This document shows positions 13,508 through 27,335 of a stretch of DNA of 64,000 bases, one piece after another (position 1 is the stretch's first letter; every line of letters begins with the position of its first letter). The notes under the pieces are model-generated. The model was not told the DNA's origin, ran no database searches, and was given only the letters and a program-made list of their open reading frames with translations. The translations under genes were made by a program, and so were the position numbers. Origin of the DNA: Laburnicola sp. R22_1 (Eukaryota; Ascomycota; Dothideomycetes; Pleosporales; Didymosphaeriaceae); the NCBI GenBank assembly GCA_014281115.1, contig JACONQ010000023.1:51940-115939 (forward strand). The letters run 5' to 3'.

Positions 13508-15557
13508 AAGTGCAAATAGTAGATAGAAATAAAGTTATATTAAAAAAATAGATTAAAAGTATTAAGAGGTAATTAAAGAGTATGTATAGATAAGTAAAAG
13601 GGAATAGCATAAGAAGTTTAAAGAAGCAACGCTAGTAATAATATAAATACTAGCCTTTATATAAAGGCTTATTATATTACCTATTTTTAAGTAAGCGTAT
13701 ACCATTATAGACGCAATTAATAATATTATTAATTACTATTAGAGTTAGAGAGAGAGCATTAAGGTAACTGCCTAGAAATATAGCTACTTAACTATAGGTA
13801 GGCATATAAAAAGGGTTAATATAGTTTATTAGATACTATATATTATAAGCTACTTATATTTTATTATATATATTTTATAGAATGCTAGTAGTACGCATTA
13901 TAAAAGATACTATATTAGCTATAATAGCTCTTCTTTTAGAATATATAAAAATCTAACTTTAAAATTATTATAATTCTACTTTTAAGCTATAAGCCTTTAT
14001 TTATATACTTATTAGGCCTATTATAACGCTAAAATAGAAGTAACTAGTATCTTATGTAAGGGTTTGCGTGCTATAATTAGATTAGTAAATTATTTTTACT
14101 AATAGTAATAACTTTCACTCTAAAAATTATCTAGCTTAGTACTATTTATATTGCGTAGTTATTGCGTTCTAGCTATCTTTTACTTTTAACCTACCCTTAA
14201 CACCCTTTCTCTATAGGTCTATCTTACTCTTTATTTTACTATAGTTTATATTATTATTTCTATTAACTATCTTACGTATTTACTATACTCTTACGCTATA
14301 GCTAATAAATTATAATTAAAGATAATTAAGACAAACTCTATTAGTAAAGGACTTAATACCTTTTATAATCCTTTTAAATTCTAATATAAAGGCCTAGCTA
14401 TTATAGGCGCTAATATATTATACTATATTAGTAAAAATAGTATAACTTAATACTAAACTTATATGATTTCCTACTATTAATAAAATTAAAAATTTCTTTC
14501 TTAATCTAATATATGCTTTGCAGGGTCTCTCGACTATATATTTACTACTTTTAAATATTACTTCTTAAAGTAGTTCTTAATAATAAGCCTAATAAAGTTA
14601 TCTAAAATAAAGTCTATACTACTATTACTATATTTATAGCTTTTATAGTTGCTAAACCTATAACTCCTTTACTATTTACTTTATTTATTACTTTTTTTAG
14701 TAAATACTATAGCTATATAATATAGGTAGCTTTTTAAACTTTATTAAACACTATAAATATATAAACAGTGTGTTAAAAAAGAAATTAGGATAGCTATATA
14801 TTAAAGTCCCCAGTTTCTTTAATACCTACTTTAGAAGTGTTCTAGGTCTAGAGTTAATAGTATAGGCTATATTTAATAAGTATAAAGAAGGTAGCTAGTA
14901 AAGCTAGCCTAAAGGCGTAAAGAAACGTAACATCTTAAGCTAGTTTACGCCTCTTACTAGCTAGCTCTTAGACTTTATAGTAGAGAATTAGCTTACTTTT
15001 AAGCTTTAGCTATAGCTACTAATATAATCCTACTAGCCTATATAAGGCTCTACTACTAACTATAAGTTAAATATTAGCTTTATAAATAACCTAAGCGCTA
15101 GTATTAATTCTAAGTGCTATTAGTTATAGATTCTTATACTAGAAAAACTTAAAAGTAACTTATTAGTAGATTAAGCGTCTAAAGTGTAGCTTAACCTAAG
15201 GCAATATATACGAAAGGTGTTTGCAGCCTAAAATAGCTACTATTTTATATTTAGCTGGACCCTATATAGGTTACTTATATAGTTATAAAAGTTTAACTAA
15301 CTAAGTAGCATTATATCTAAATAATCTAATATTAATAAAGATGGACTATAGTTTATATCTGCTATACTTAAATTCTTATAGCTAAATAAGTAGAAGCTTA
15401 AATTTAACCCTATAATTATTATAGCTAGGAATAAGTAATATATTAAAATTAAATAAAATAACTATATTAAGTAACTTATTATTAACAAGGTTATAAAATA
15501 GGTACCTAGTATTACTAGTTAAATAATAACCTACTAGAAAGTATATTATAAAGGAGA
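13508..15557. other. RIP-decayed DNA between insertions
   Basis: AT-rich, CpA/TpG-poor and stop-dense throughout. A 61-codon open frame on the minus strand (15382-15567) has no recognisable content and looks like chance. No element boundaries were found. Confidence 0.55.
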
Positions 15558-15725
15558 TTGCGCGCACTAAGACCGCTAAGCTCGCTTAGTAGTTCGAACG
15601 CGCTTTTTTGTAATCCCCTTTTACGCTCTTTTTAATTACTAAGCAGAGGGCTCTACTTTTTTGTTATATTATTTGAGATAAAAGCCTTTATCGTCCTACC
15701 CCTAGGTAGATAAATTAACGCTATA
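15558..15725 (+). mobile_element. Short SINE-like dispersed repeat, longest copy
   Basis: This 168-bp copy has the longest 5' end: TTGCGCGCACTAAGACC, a small hairpin CTAAGC-TC-GCTTAG, then AGTTCGAACGCGC, which resembles an RNA polymerase III B box. The shared T-rich body and the conserved CCCCTAGGTAG end follow. A near-perfect 11-bp duplication flanks it: TATAAAGGAGA (15547-15557) and TATAATGGAGA (15726-15736). The T-runs inside the body would be expected to stop polymerase III, so a tRNA origin for the head is only a suggestion. Confidence 0.75.
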
Positions 15726-16325
15726 TATAATGGAGACAATTCGCAAATATTTCTTATAATTAAAAACTTATAGTAGTTCTTAGAATATAAAAAGGAGGGC
15801 AAATTACTATATAAGGTAACTAAAAAACTATAGTTAATAGTATAAGATACTATTACTATAAAATAGTCTATATAGGTAGCTAGAATAATAATATTTATAG
15901 AAATATATAGTATAGTCTAAATATAATAAAAGTAAACAATAATAAACTAGAAAGCTTAATATTACATTTAAATATAGCTAGGCGTTGTATTTTATAAATA
16001 GGCTAAAGTAATAGTGTTGCTAGGCATAAGTAGTCCTTTAGCTGTACTAGTATATTATTACTACCTACTAAGCAAACCTATTTAAGCTCTCTAATAAAGG
16101 GTAAAAAGGTAACAGCAAATTAGGTATATTATTATATTATTATTTATAACTATAGGAAGGCTATCTATGAAGTAAGCTTTCTAACTAGTTTTCTTACTAT
16201 ATTAAAAAGCTATATTAAAGAATATAAGTTAATATATATATAAGCTAATATACTATAATACAATATCTTACTAAATATTTTTATAGTAAATAAAAAAGAT
16301 AATAATTAATTCTAGAGTCTATTTA

Positions 16326-16500
16326 TTGAACATCTTCGTCGTGTGGAGATTCTAACCAAGGTCGAGTCCGCACTATACACAGAGAGGAGTAAAACAGGAG
16401 GCACTAAAACCTAGTACCTAGCACATAGTGGTAGTAACAAAATATACACAAAATAGCAATGATTTCGTCGTCGACTTTCTTCACGACAGTATCGTCCTAG
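16326..16500 (+). repeat. LTR-retrotransposon-like leader fragment
   Basis: This is the better preserved copy of the repeat at 7628-7772. It still has CpA/TpG-containing stretches and includes GGTCGAGTCCGCACTATAC and GGCACTAAAACCTAGTACC, then an ATG at about 16460 opening a short serine- and threonine-rich frame that stops at a TAG. It may be the junction of an LTR, leader and gag start of a copia-like element. The boundaries and class are uncertain. Confidence 0.45.
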
Positions 16501-16745
16501 AGCCTATTTATAATTAACCTTAACCTTCCTATTAAAAAGTAGTAAAAGAAGTCTTTAAAAGTGTAAGGAAAGACTAGTATAGAAGTATTTATAGTAATTA
16601 GTACACTTCTAAATAATAAAATGCTATATTTATTTATATATAATCTAAAACTATTCTTTTAGATATTATTCTAAATATATATTTACTATAGTTTGGTTAT
16701 TTTTTTACGACTAAGGGGTTTCTAATAAAAATATTATAATAATAG

Positions 16746-19212
16746 TAGTTAACCCTTCTACTATTGTTAACACAGAAAAGCGTTTCAAGGTAGTATTAAT
16801 AAAAAGGGGTTAGCGTGTTGGCCCAAGCTCGCTAAGCGAGCTTGGCGCGCCTACTTCGACTAAAAAAATCCACGTATTCACTATAATAGATTATAAAAGA
16901 GGGTAGGACTATAGTTTAATAAATAGAATTTTATAAATATAAAGAAGCTAGCTATAATAAAACTAGAAATTATATCTAATAATATAATCTTTTTATAAAA
17001 CAGCCTAAAAATACTTTATAAAATATTACTAGCTATAAATCCCTTACATTAATAGATTATAGAGAAAGATATTTCCTAATAGTAAAAAGTAGAGAAATCT
17101 AAATGTAAAGTTATACTTTAAGATAAAAGAGATACTCTAAATAATATAGATAGCCTAAAAGTATTAAAGGGATAATAAGATCCCCTATTTTACTATAGCT
17201 AGAAAATTATTAGATAAACCCCTAGTATTAAGTATCTACTTCTAAACATAAACTTACTAGCTTATATTTAAGTTACTCTAAGCTAAATATATATATAGGC
17301 ACTATAAACTATATATATAGTAACTATACTAAATAGCTACTACGTAAAGATAAATAACTATAGTACTATCTATTTATACTAGGCGTAGTAACTATTTAAA
17401 TAAGTAATAATTAAGTATATAAGTTATATTATATAAATGTTAAATAAAGATATTATAGTAACCTAATAAGTTAAATATAAATTTAGGCTATTTAGCGTAG
17501 TAAGTATAGTAGCTTATAATACTAGGTGTTAGATATAAATAAGTAGTATTATAGCTAAGAATTAATATTTTACTATTTTTAGGGGTGCTATAGAAAATAA
17601 TACCCTATTTCTATTAAATAGAAATATTGCTATAGAATTACTTACTATAGTAGTACACTAGCGTAGCCTTTTAAAGCTATTATCTTAAAATAATACTTAA
17701 CTAATTATAGCTTAGGATTTAAAGAAGATCTATATATAAAGTAGGTTATATAATATACCGTACTAAGTAAAGCTAGTTAAAAGTAGAATACCCTATAAGC
17801 TAGTAGCAAAACTATATTTATATCTAGGCTAATACTATTAAAGAGGTATATAAAGTCTAACACTTTTATACTAGATCTAAAAGAATTAAGTTATAATTTA
17901 AAAGTCCTAGTACTTTATATATTATTCTATTAGCTTTAAGTTTTTTTAGCTTTGTAATACTAAACTACTTAAAGAAGCCATAGCTAAGTAAAAAGGTGTA
18001 AGTGTTAATAACTAAACTTTATTTATAGCTTATAAAAACAAATAGTGTAAATATACTATAGAAATTAATTATTTTAATAAGTATATTATTAAAAATAGTA
18101 CAAGGATATTTGCGCCTTAAGAAATAAAGTAGTTAAGCTAATAATAAATAAAATAGTTTTTTTAAAAGCCTATACCCAGTACTTATAGTGCTATAGGCGC
18201 TAATAACTTTTAGTATTGTGAAAAGTGGATAAATAGATAAGAAGGTGATCGAGTTGGTATTGTTAAACTGGTTGATTTATTTTAATAAACTGGCTACCTA
18301 GCAATCTATATACAAAATAATTTAGACTAACGAACACTTAGTTTTGTATAGTTTAATTATGCCTTTAACTTTTATGCGTGCTAGTGTTTTAAACTAATGT
18401 TTGAACTAGTGTTTTATATGCAATAGTGTTTTATATGCGAGCTATTGTTTTATATGCAGACTAGTGTTTTATATGCAAGCTATTATATGCAAACTAGTGT
18501 TTTATATGCAAACTAGTGTTTTATATGCAAACTAGTGTTTTATATGCAAACTAGTGTTTTATATGCAAACTAGTGTTTTATATACAAACTAGTGTTTTAT
18601 ATGCAAACTAGTGTTTTATATGCGAGCTATTGCAAACTTTGTTTTACTATTGCTTAGTTGTGACGTTAATAATAAACGCCTTATTTTAGCATAATTTATT
18701 ACTCCTTAGTTTATTATACGCTAATGTATTTTATATTATAAAACAAGTCTTTTATATGTTATATTTTGTTTTTTAGTAATAAGTAATTTAATACATATAA
18801 TATTGCCTTGTTTAGTATATTCTTTTTAGCAATTGCTCAAAATTGTTAAAGCGCTTGATTGCGACAAGTTTGTCAAAAGTTATTGATTTAGAAAAATTAA
18901 TTACGAGCTTATTTATATTACGATAGCGTATTTTATAATATTTATTAGGTTAGTTTTATATAATATTTTGGTTTTAGTTTTAAGTAAATTAATACATATA
19001 ATATTGGATTTCTTACAATTATCTTTTAGTAAACTTTTTGTGCGTTACTTAAAGTTGACTTTGGCTTTAATTGCAACTTATTGTCGGAACGACTATTTTA
19101 GTTTATTTTTAGGTAGCTTATAGTTATTTATCTATTTATCTTTTATTATAACAGCGAAATTCTAACATGTTATTTTATTATTTATTTTGCTTACTAATAT
19201 AGTTTTAACACT
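16746..19212 (+). repeat. Right arm of a 2.46-kb inverted repeat pair
   Basis: This is the reverse complement of 9575-12039 with almost no differences across 2.46 kb, including the minisatellite and the GC palindrome (about 16823-16841). The flanks of this copy (TAGTA on the left, CTTAC on the right) do not show a clear target duplication. The 4.7-kb spacer between the arms holds the right half of the Tc1-like element and other decayed DNA, so the two arms are separate insertions and not one giant palindromic element. Confidence 0.9.
18405..18624. repeat. 19-bp minisatellite in the right arm
   Basis: Mirror image of the 10163-10382 array, with the same order of variant units. Confidence 0.95.
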
Positions 19213-22200
19213 TACAATCTTATAAATAGTGCTAAAGTTATATAGCTAATTTAAAAGAGTAATAACTAGGATATAAGTTAGTAAGCTAAGGGATAATTAA
19301 GATAGGTATATATATAATAGAATAGAAGTAGTTATAGGGTGTTATTAACAAGTAGCAGTAAGGGCTATTATAAGCCTTAGCTACCTTCTTTACTATTACT
19401 GTTACTATTATTATTGCTAGCACTAGAGGTGTAGCTACTAAAAAAAGTTAACAGCAGCTATAGTTAAGAAGAAAGTTAAAATTATTAGGTAGAAGAATTA
19501 GAATAGTAGTATAAAAAGGAAGTAAAAGAATATAAAGAGTAGGTTATATACTCTCTTATAAGGCTTTATTAGATTATAGTAGGTAAGGCTTATACGTAAA
19601 CACTACTTCTAGACTAGTAATAAGTAGTAGTACTTTTAAAGGAAAGTGCAACTACTTTACTACTAGTAAGAAACTCTAAGGGCAAATTAGGCACTTATAG
19701 ATAGTAATTAAAAAGCAAATAGCTTATAGGCGCGGACTAGAAAATATAGTATTATAAGGAAAAAAGTAAAGTATAAAGCGGGATATATTTAAGTACTAAT
19801 AAGCTATCTAAAGTCTAAGTAGCCTTTAGGCAAAAAAGACTTTTATAGCTTTTACTAGCAAGCTATAGGCTAGAACTACTACTCTTCTTCTACTTTTTTT
19901 TCTTTTTACACTTATTATAAAATCTATAAGCCTAAGTAACTTTAGCCTAAACTTAGAGATCCTATAATAGCCTTTAAAAGAAGTCCTACTTTAGAAAGCG
20001 CTGCAACTTCTAGAAAACTTAAGTCTAGACTTTATTTTCTATATTAGTATTATAGGGAGAAGAAGGACTATTAGGCTAATAGTTAAAGCGTGCCTAATAC
20101 CTTCTTAGAGCTTCTTCCTTCTTTAGGATATATAAATTGCAGTTATATAATAGGCAAGGACTAAAAGTAGTGCTAAAACTATCTAAGAAGCTAATAGGCC
20201 TATCTTTAAAGTAGCCTAGCGAGTAGGTGCTTTAGACTAGTTAGGAGTATAAGTATATATAGTGGTAAATCTTACGTAAAAGAAGATTAGGAAGAAGCTA
20301 AATAAATAGTATTTAAGGGAAAAGCTAAAGGATATAGAATTAGAGAGTTAGGGGTTAACTAAGGCAGAAATTTAAGGTTATTGCTAATTATAAGGCCCTT
20401 AAATATAAATATTACTGCTAGGGAGCTAAGTATTACTTAGGTCTAAGTATTAAGGTTTATAACGCGTACTTAACGTATAAAAAAGAATTAAAAGGTAAAG
20501 AATAAAGGCCTATTTAATAGTTAACTTAAGAGGTATTTAGAGTATAGGCCTATAAAGAGAGGGACAATATAGCATACTTAGAATAAAAAAGTATAGGACG
20601 CTTTTATTACAAATGTAGTAGACTATATATACGCTACTAAATAGTAGTTCTATATTATTATTAGTAAACTAGAAATACTAACACTACGGTAGTAGATATC
20701 TATTATAAAATAGAGTGTTATTACCTATAATAGAGAAATAAGTAAAGTTAATACATCCTTAGGTAGCAGCAGCAAATAGACTTAGTAGGTATATAGAATA
20801 GAGGCCTTTATTATTTAATAATTTAGACTATTAGGCCTAGTAGAATATAAGTCGCTTATTCTTAGTGCTGTATTATTACACTTCCTAACTATAGTAGAGA
20901 AAATAAAAAAGCAAGGCGTTAATTATAAGTTTATTAGGTTATAGTCTAATTAAAGTATAAAATTATCTTAACTATTTACCTAGAGTTGTAAACTACAAGG
21001 TAGGTTATTATTATTACTAACACTCTATCCAAGAGCTATAAAAACTTAGGCTATAATGTTAAAGCTAATGCGTGCGTCTAAGAGAGAAATTACTTTCTAG
21101 GGGTTAGTCTAAAAGACTATTAGGGTGCAAGAGACTTATGTAAAGATAAGCAGGTAATAAATACGCTAATAAAGGGCTTTTAGGCACTAGTAGAAAGTTA
21201 AAACTACTAGAGCCTATACTATTATTACCTTAATAAGAAGGCTTACTACCGCTACTCCTACTACTAGAACTAAGGCAGCTAAATACGTAGGCGCCTAGGG
21301 CATAGTTAATCTAAAAATAAGAAGGCATAATAAGGCAGGCTAAGTAAAGGCTTAAGAATAGTTTAGGGTTTAGAAGAATAAGAAGCTAAACTATAGAAAA
21401 ATTATAAGAGTGCGGAGAGTAAGTAGAATATGCAGATTAGTAATAAAAATAGGTAGATATTTATAGGCTATTTTTTTAAGGTTATACAAAGCTAGGTAAT
21501 TAGTAGAGCCTACTATTAGAGGTAGGCCTAATCTCTACTTACTAGTAGAAGGCGCTATAGAATATTTAGAGTATTTTCTAAAAAGATGTTTAGTATAAAG
21601 CTTAATAGGGCTAAGCTTTTATAGGTAGAGAGATATATAGTAAAATAAACTCCACTATATAAGTTACGTAGTAAGCTAGTACCTAATTAGCTCTTAAGGA
21701 TTTAATAGGCGGTTTCTTTCTTCTAGCATAAAAACTTAATCTATCTTTCTACTAAGTCCTAATTAGGGCTAGGTTCTCCCATAATATATAGGTCTAGTAA
21801 ACGCCTTGCCTTTATAAGCTAGAAGCTAGGTAGCCTATCTAGGAACACTTAGTAGTAAGCTAGTGCTATTAGATAGGCAGGAAAATAAGTAAAAGAACTT
21901 AGGGAGGCTACCTAAGAAAAAATTAATAATAGCCCTAAAGGTTTATAAGTCTCTTAGGTAGAGCTAAATATAATAGAAGCTAACTAAAGAGTAGCTTATT
22001 TTATAAAATTATAAGACTAGGCGCGCAAAAATAGGAATAATATAATATATAATATATTAAGAATATTTAATAATAATATAAAGCTAGCAATATAGCAGCT
22101 CTTAATAAGCTTACTAGTACTCTACGTATAGCCACTATAGCCTTATTATTCCTAGTAGCTGCTAAATAAAGTACCTTACTATAACTACTCCTACTATACA

Positions 22201-22799
22201 CCTATAACTATAAGAGCTGTTATAATTATAACTAATAAAAGTAGAATTATAAGTTTTATTTTTCGCAAGCACCTTTTCACTTTATTATAGAAAATTATAA
22301 GGTTACCTTTAGCAAATAGTATCTATTTAAGGACTTTTAAAGTTAATTTAAGTTATATTCTAATTAACAATAATAGATAGATTCTAAATAGGGTTCTATC
22401 TAGTAAACGTTAACAGAATAAATACTTAATACCCTAGGCACTTTATTAGAACGCTAGTAGACAGTATTTAAAATAATAAAGAACTACTACTAAAGGGTAG
22501 GTTAGTCTTTAATAAACTTACTTAACTACCTTCTCTCTTTATAAAATAAAATTAAGCAGCAGAATAAGTATTATAGGGTAGCTAAATTTATAGCTTTTAT
22601 AAATAATAAGCTACGTAAAGAAGTTCTATATTATCTACCTTCTTAGAGGGAAACTTTTATAGAGGTAGAAGAGATTGCTAATTACCTTTACTAAGAGAAA
22701 GAGTAGTTTACTAAGAGTAAAGGCAAGTCTAAAAACTTATTAAAGAGGCCTAAGTTAATAACACTCCCTACTAAGTTAGCTAGGCTAGCTAAAGATAGT
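19213..22799. other. RIP-decayed DNA, no gene recognised
   Basis: Stop-dense, CpA/TpG-poor sequence leading into the old gypsy element. Its 5' part (LTR, start of gag) may lie here, but I could not locate an LTR pair. Confidence 0.5.
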
Positions 22800-22859
22800 A
22801 GAAAGGAGCGTAAGAACTATAAATAGTCTATCTTAATATAAAAGAAAAAGGATAAAGAT

Positions 22860-23345
22860 AATCTGAAGGTTACTTACTGAAACTATAGTAAAAAGGCTAT
22901 ATCTCCCCTAATTATAAGAAAGAGAGACATTTAGACCTACTTTTTTATCCTAAGAATATATTAAAGTTTATAGAAAAAGGCAAGGGCTAGTAAAACTAGA
23001 CTCTATTCTATTAGCCGTAATTATTAAGTATAAGGAGGATAAGCAGCTTAGAAAGCTCTATAATATACTTTACTTAAAGAGACTAACTATAATAATAGTA
23101 TAGGCTATAATAGGGGATTTAGGCTTAGTTAAGGCACTAGTTAATAGTAGCACTAAACTTAATATAATCTCTACTTACTTTATAAAGAAGAAAAATCTAA
23201 TAGTAATACCTTTACTAGACTTTATAGTAGAGGTAGTAAATAGTATAAATATTACTATATATAGATCTATAATTGCTAAAGTGCACCTAGTAAATGCTAA
23301 AGGTTATAGAGAGACCTACTAGGTTCTATATATAGTAGTAGACCT
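22860..23345 (+). pseudogene. Old gypsy element: gag zinc knuckle and aspartic protease remnants
   Basis: Near 22870-22915 a decayed CCHC knuckle is visible, with cysteine positions now reading as Tyr or stop and the pattern KKGYISPNYKK. From about 23120 the frame reads ALVNSSTKLNIIS, the gypsy protease motif in which the catalytic Asp-Ser/Thr-Gly has become Asn-Ser-Ser. The protease reading continues for about 70 codons until it is cut by the non-autonomous DNA element starting at 23389. Confidence 0.7.
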
Positions 23346-23388
23346 AAGGAAGTATAAGATATACTTAGAATTACTATAGATTACTATA

Positions 23389-24361
23389 CAGTGGGGTGAC
23401 AAAAAAACTAATGTTTTTTTAACTCTTTTTAAAGCTTATAACTTTTTATTTAACTAATTATTAAAATTTTAATTTTTATATATTATGGAGAGGATATGAT
23501 AGTCTTAGGTAATCTATTAAAATTTTGCTTAGTAATTATAAACTAGGTATATAGAGGAACCTAAACATAGAGGTTTTAAAACCTCTATTTTAAAACCCCT
23601 ATAACTTTTTTTAGACGAATAACAAAAGGTAATTTATATATATATAAATACTATAGTTTAGCATAGTATTATTTTAAATTTTTAGTATAGGTTGTCTTTC
23701 TAAATGTTTTTTTGTCTAAGGTTTTTATTTTTCCTACTAAAAGTATACTTAAAAAACTATAGCTATTAAGCTATAAATTTTTATATAGTTAGGTTACCTA
23801 GTAAATAACCATATATAAAAATTATAGACCATAGGATTACGTAATAGAAAAGTTATAGGGCCTTAAACTAAATTAAAAATTTATTAAAAATACATGTAAT
23901 ATTGTACTTTTTTAACCTTAAAATTAAGATTCGGCTTCTAGCTATAAGATAATACTATCTAGAATTAATTAGATTCTTATATTATAATACTATAGCTAAA
24001 AATAGAAAAAGTAAATAATCTAAAATAAAAATAGTTTTAGGAAATAACCTATACTTCAAATTTGTATATATATATATATAGATAGATTTTTATATACCTA
24101 AACTATACTATAATATAAAAAAATTTAATACCGTAATAAAAAAGTTATTTACATTTCTAAAGAGATCATAAAAATTCCCTATGTTTAAGGCTAAACAACC
24201 TTTTAACGCTAATTAGTTAGCATTACGTAAGTATACTTTATTAAAGTTACTAACTTTCTTTATTATATATAAAAATCCTATAATTTTTTATTACTAAATA
24301 GGTAAGTTATTACCTTTTAAAAAGGTATAAAAAAGATTATTCTTTTTTTGTCACCCCACTG
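23389..24361 (+). mobile_element. 973-bp non-autonomous Tc1/pogo-type element
   Basis: Inverted termini begin CAGTGGGGTGACAAAAAA at both ends, with TA flanks (23387-23388 and 24362-24363). There is no transposase-like reading. A second, reversed copy of the same element is the outer shell of 44243-47091, and the two can be aligned over their whole lengths. It is inserted in the decayed gypsy element just after the protease region. The first bases of its terminus match the Tc1-like element at 8278-13505, which could be a relative or former helper. Confidence 0.9.
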
Positions 24362-24831
24362 TATATAATCTAAAACTTAACTTTTATATAGGTTAATTAT
24401 TATTCTAAGAAAAGTTAGAGTAAAATATATCTAACTATACTAAAGTGGCCCTTAAAAATATAGAATAGTTTAGTTTAATAATATTAGACTTAACTATAAA
24501 ATTATACGCGCGTTATATTAGCTATATAGATAATAGGATGTCTATAATTTTAGTAGAGACTATAATGCCAGAAGTATACTAAGAGTTTACTAATAGAGCG
24601 AATAGTAATTAATTAAAGGTACCTATAGAACACTTTGCAACTAACCTAAGTATTAATCTTTTCTCTAGGGAATAACTACCCTTTTAGTCCCTCTACAACT
24701 TATCTAAGAATAAGCTAAGTATTTTATATAAGTATATTGCAGATTACTTATAAAGAGACTAGATATAATATTTAAAGTTACTAGCTAGAGCCCTAATTCT
24801 ATTTATAAAGAAAAAAATAGTATATTAAAAC

Positions 24832-26697
24832 TAATATACTTTATACTTAATTTAATTATTCTATTAAGTTAATTACTTTACTAAGACCCTACTAAGTTCT
24901 ATACTATTTACAATAGTATAGAGTTAATATAAACTATTTTTAATAGTCTAAATAGGCTAATCTATTTAGAATCTACTTCTATAGGCTACTTATAGGTTAT
25001 TTTGTTATGCCTAGGCTTACTATAGCGTCTATAGCGCTATTAAGTAGATTTGCCTCTATTAGCGCGCACTCTCTTCTTTGCCTTTTACCTATTACTGCGC
25101 GCCCTAAACTCCTCTAAAGTGGCTAGCCGCTAGCCCTCTTTAGCTATAAGGACTTTTTTATGCTATACTTACTTTCTTTTATATAATTTACATTATATAG
25201 TAGTCTTATTAGTAGCTTAAAGTTTAGTGTTGCGTTTAATTATTAATACTAAAGAATGCCTTATTAGCTTAGCGCCTTTAATAAGCTTTTGTGCTGCCTT
25301 AACTATATAAGTTAGGGAACTATCTATATACCTTTATATCCTCTACTTAACTAGCGTTAATTATAATCTAAGTTTTATACTATTTTATAGAGTTTATAAC
25401 TTCTATATACTATTATGAATAGTATAAAGTAGAGGCGTACATAGGCGGACATTAAGTTGTAATATTATAACTTCTAGGTTATAGGACACTAGGCTAGCAC
25501 TTTAAAAGCCTCCTTTAATATTACTTTTAGTAATTAAAGTCTTAAAAGTAATAATAAAGCAAGGTAGAAACTTAATTTTAATAATATATATATTATAGTT
25601 ACGTATTAAATTCTTAGCTTAGCGCCTATACGCCTTCTTTAATATTGTAACACAACCTACGTTAAGTAGCTATAAGAGGTGCAACAAATATAGAGGTATA
25701 TAAAGAGTAATAATATTACTCTTTTTATAGTAATTCTATAATTTAAACAAGTTATAACTTTTATAGCTATTAATAATAAGTAAACATACTCTACTAGTAG
25801 TACACCTCTTTATATACTTATTAAAGTGCTTTAGCTATTATAGACTAAGCTTATAGCTATTCTTAAAGACTATAATAACCTAATTATAAGATAGATTCTT
25901 CTCCTTATACTAGGCAGAGAGGTAGTGCTTGCCCCTAAAGATAATAAAGAGTAGGATCTACTATCCTATTATATTAATGTCTTAGATAACTATTATTTAC
26001 TCCCTATTGCCCTACTATACCTACTTTAGCTGTCCTTAACACTTAGAGCCTATAACTACTATTCTAGTTAATATTGTGCCTATTATAAAGCTAGACTTGT
26101 TACAATTATAGATATCTTTATCTAGAATACTATACTTAGCCTTTATATTCTCTACAAGCTAGAACTAGCCTTATATTACCTTAGAATTCTTCTAAAAGGC
26201 TCTCTTATAGTTGTACTTTTAATTAAACTTAATTTAGAGCTTTAGCTAGCGCTTAACAAAGTTATAAGGCTATTTCTAGTTAACTAGCTTATAGTAGCGT
26301 GCAGCTAGTAAAGAATTAGCTATATTTTTTATAGCATTAAGCTAGGGTAGAAATTCTTATGCGTCTAAATTAAGTATATACTATATAATTATCTGCTCCT
26401 CTCTTATAGTAAGTCTTATTTTATTAGGTGCACAGTTGCGTCTAAACATTTTTCTAGCGCGTTAGTTACTAAGTGTACTTTAAGAGACGTTATAGAGGGC
26501 TATAGCGCATTGCTAAGAAAGTGTTATGTCTTATTTAATAGCCTAGATCGCAAGCTATATACGCGCTTTTTTTAACACTAGTAGTTTATTATATAGTTAA
26601 GGCATCGCGTTATACTATTGCTAATAGTATGTTTTAGTAGGGTCTTAGCAAAGTAATTAACTTAATAGAATAATTAACTTAAGTGCAAAGTATATTA
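24832..26697 (-). mobile_element. RIP-decayed pogo/Fot-like DNA transposon, copy 2
   Basis: Directly repeats 2311-4277 across its length, with inverted ends TAATATACTTTATAC and its complement. It lacks the 82-bp SINE-like insert and one copy of its target duplication, so it preserves the empty site. It sits in the old gypsy element before the reverse transcriptase region. Differences from copy 1 are mostly transitions. Confidence 0.85.
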
Positions 26698-27330
26698 TGT
26701 ATAAATTATTACAGCCTTAATAAAATTACTATTAAGAATTATTATATATTACCTTTAATTACTAAGTTCTTAAAAAGATTAGCAAAAGCAAAGTTCTTTA
26801 CTAAGCTTAATATCTAAAAGGCATATTATAGAATAAGAATTAAGAAAGGTAATAAATAAAAATAGCTTTTTATATAAAGTACAAACACTTTAAGTATTTA
26901 GTAATACTATTTAGTTTAACTAATACTCTAGTACAATTCTAAAAGCATATTAATAAGGTTTTAGTAGAACTAATTAATATAATATATATTATCTATTTAG
27001 ATAATATACTTATCTTCTCTAATATAAAAGATAAATATAAATAGTATATAGAAAAAGTCCTCTAAAAGCTATATAAAGCTAGATTATATATTAAACTTAG
27101 TAAGTGTAAGTTTTATTAGAAAGAGATAGAGTACCTAAGCTATATTATTAGCTAAAAAGAAGTTAAGGTATATAAAGACTATATAATAATAATTATAAAG
27201 TAGCTACTTCCTAAAATAGTGCATAATATTAGGGTATTTATTAGTTTTATAAATTATTACTAAATATTTATTATAGAGTTTTTAAGAGTGGCTCTACCCC
27301 TTACTAAACTTACTTAGAAGGAGTCTAGTG
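26698..27330 (+). pseudogene. Old gypsy element: reverse transcriptase remnant
   Basis: The frame reads LAKAKFFTKLNI, then AYYRIRIKKG, and further on IIYLDNILIFS, matching the reverse transcriptase core (FTKLDIR, YVDDILIFS), with the catalytic second Asp read as Asn and many Gln or Trp codons read as TAG. It ends at the CTGCC target where the younger gypsy element is inserted. Confidence 0.85.
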
Positions 27331-27335
27331 CTGCC

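Noticed and set aside
16340..16370. tRNA-like GGTCGAGTCC motif considered as a tRNA gene
   Set aside because: No acceptor stem or D-arm could be paired around it; it belongs to a repeated retroelement-like segment.
9575..19212. One giant palindromic transposon with 2.46-kb inverted termini
   Set aside because: The spacer contains the right half of a Tc1-like element whose left part continues outside the left arm, so the arms are separate insertions.
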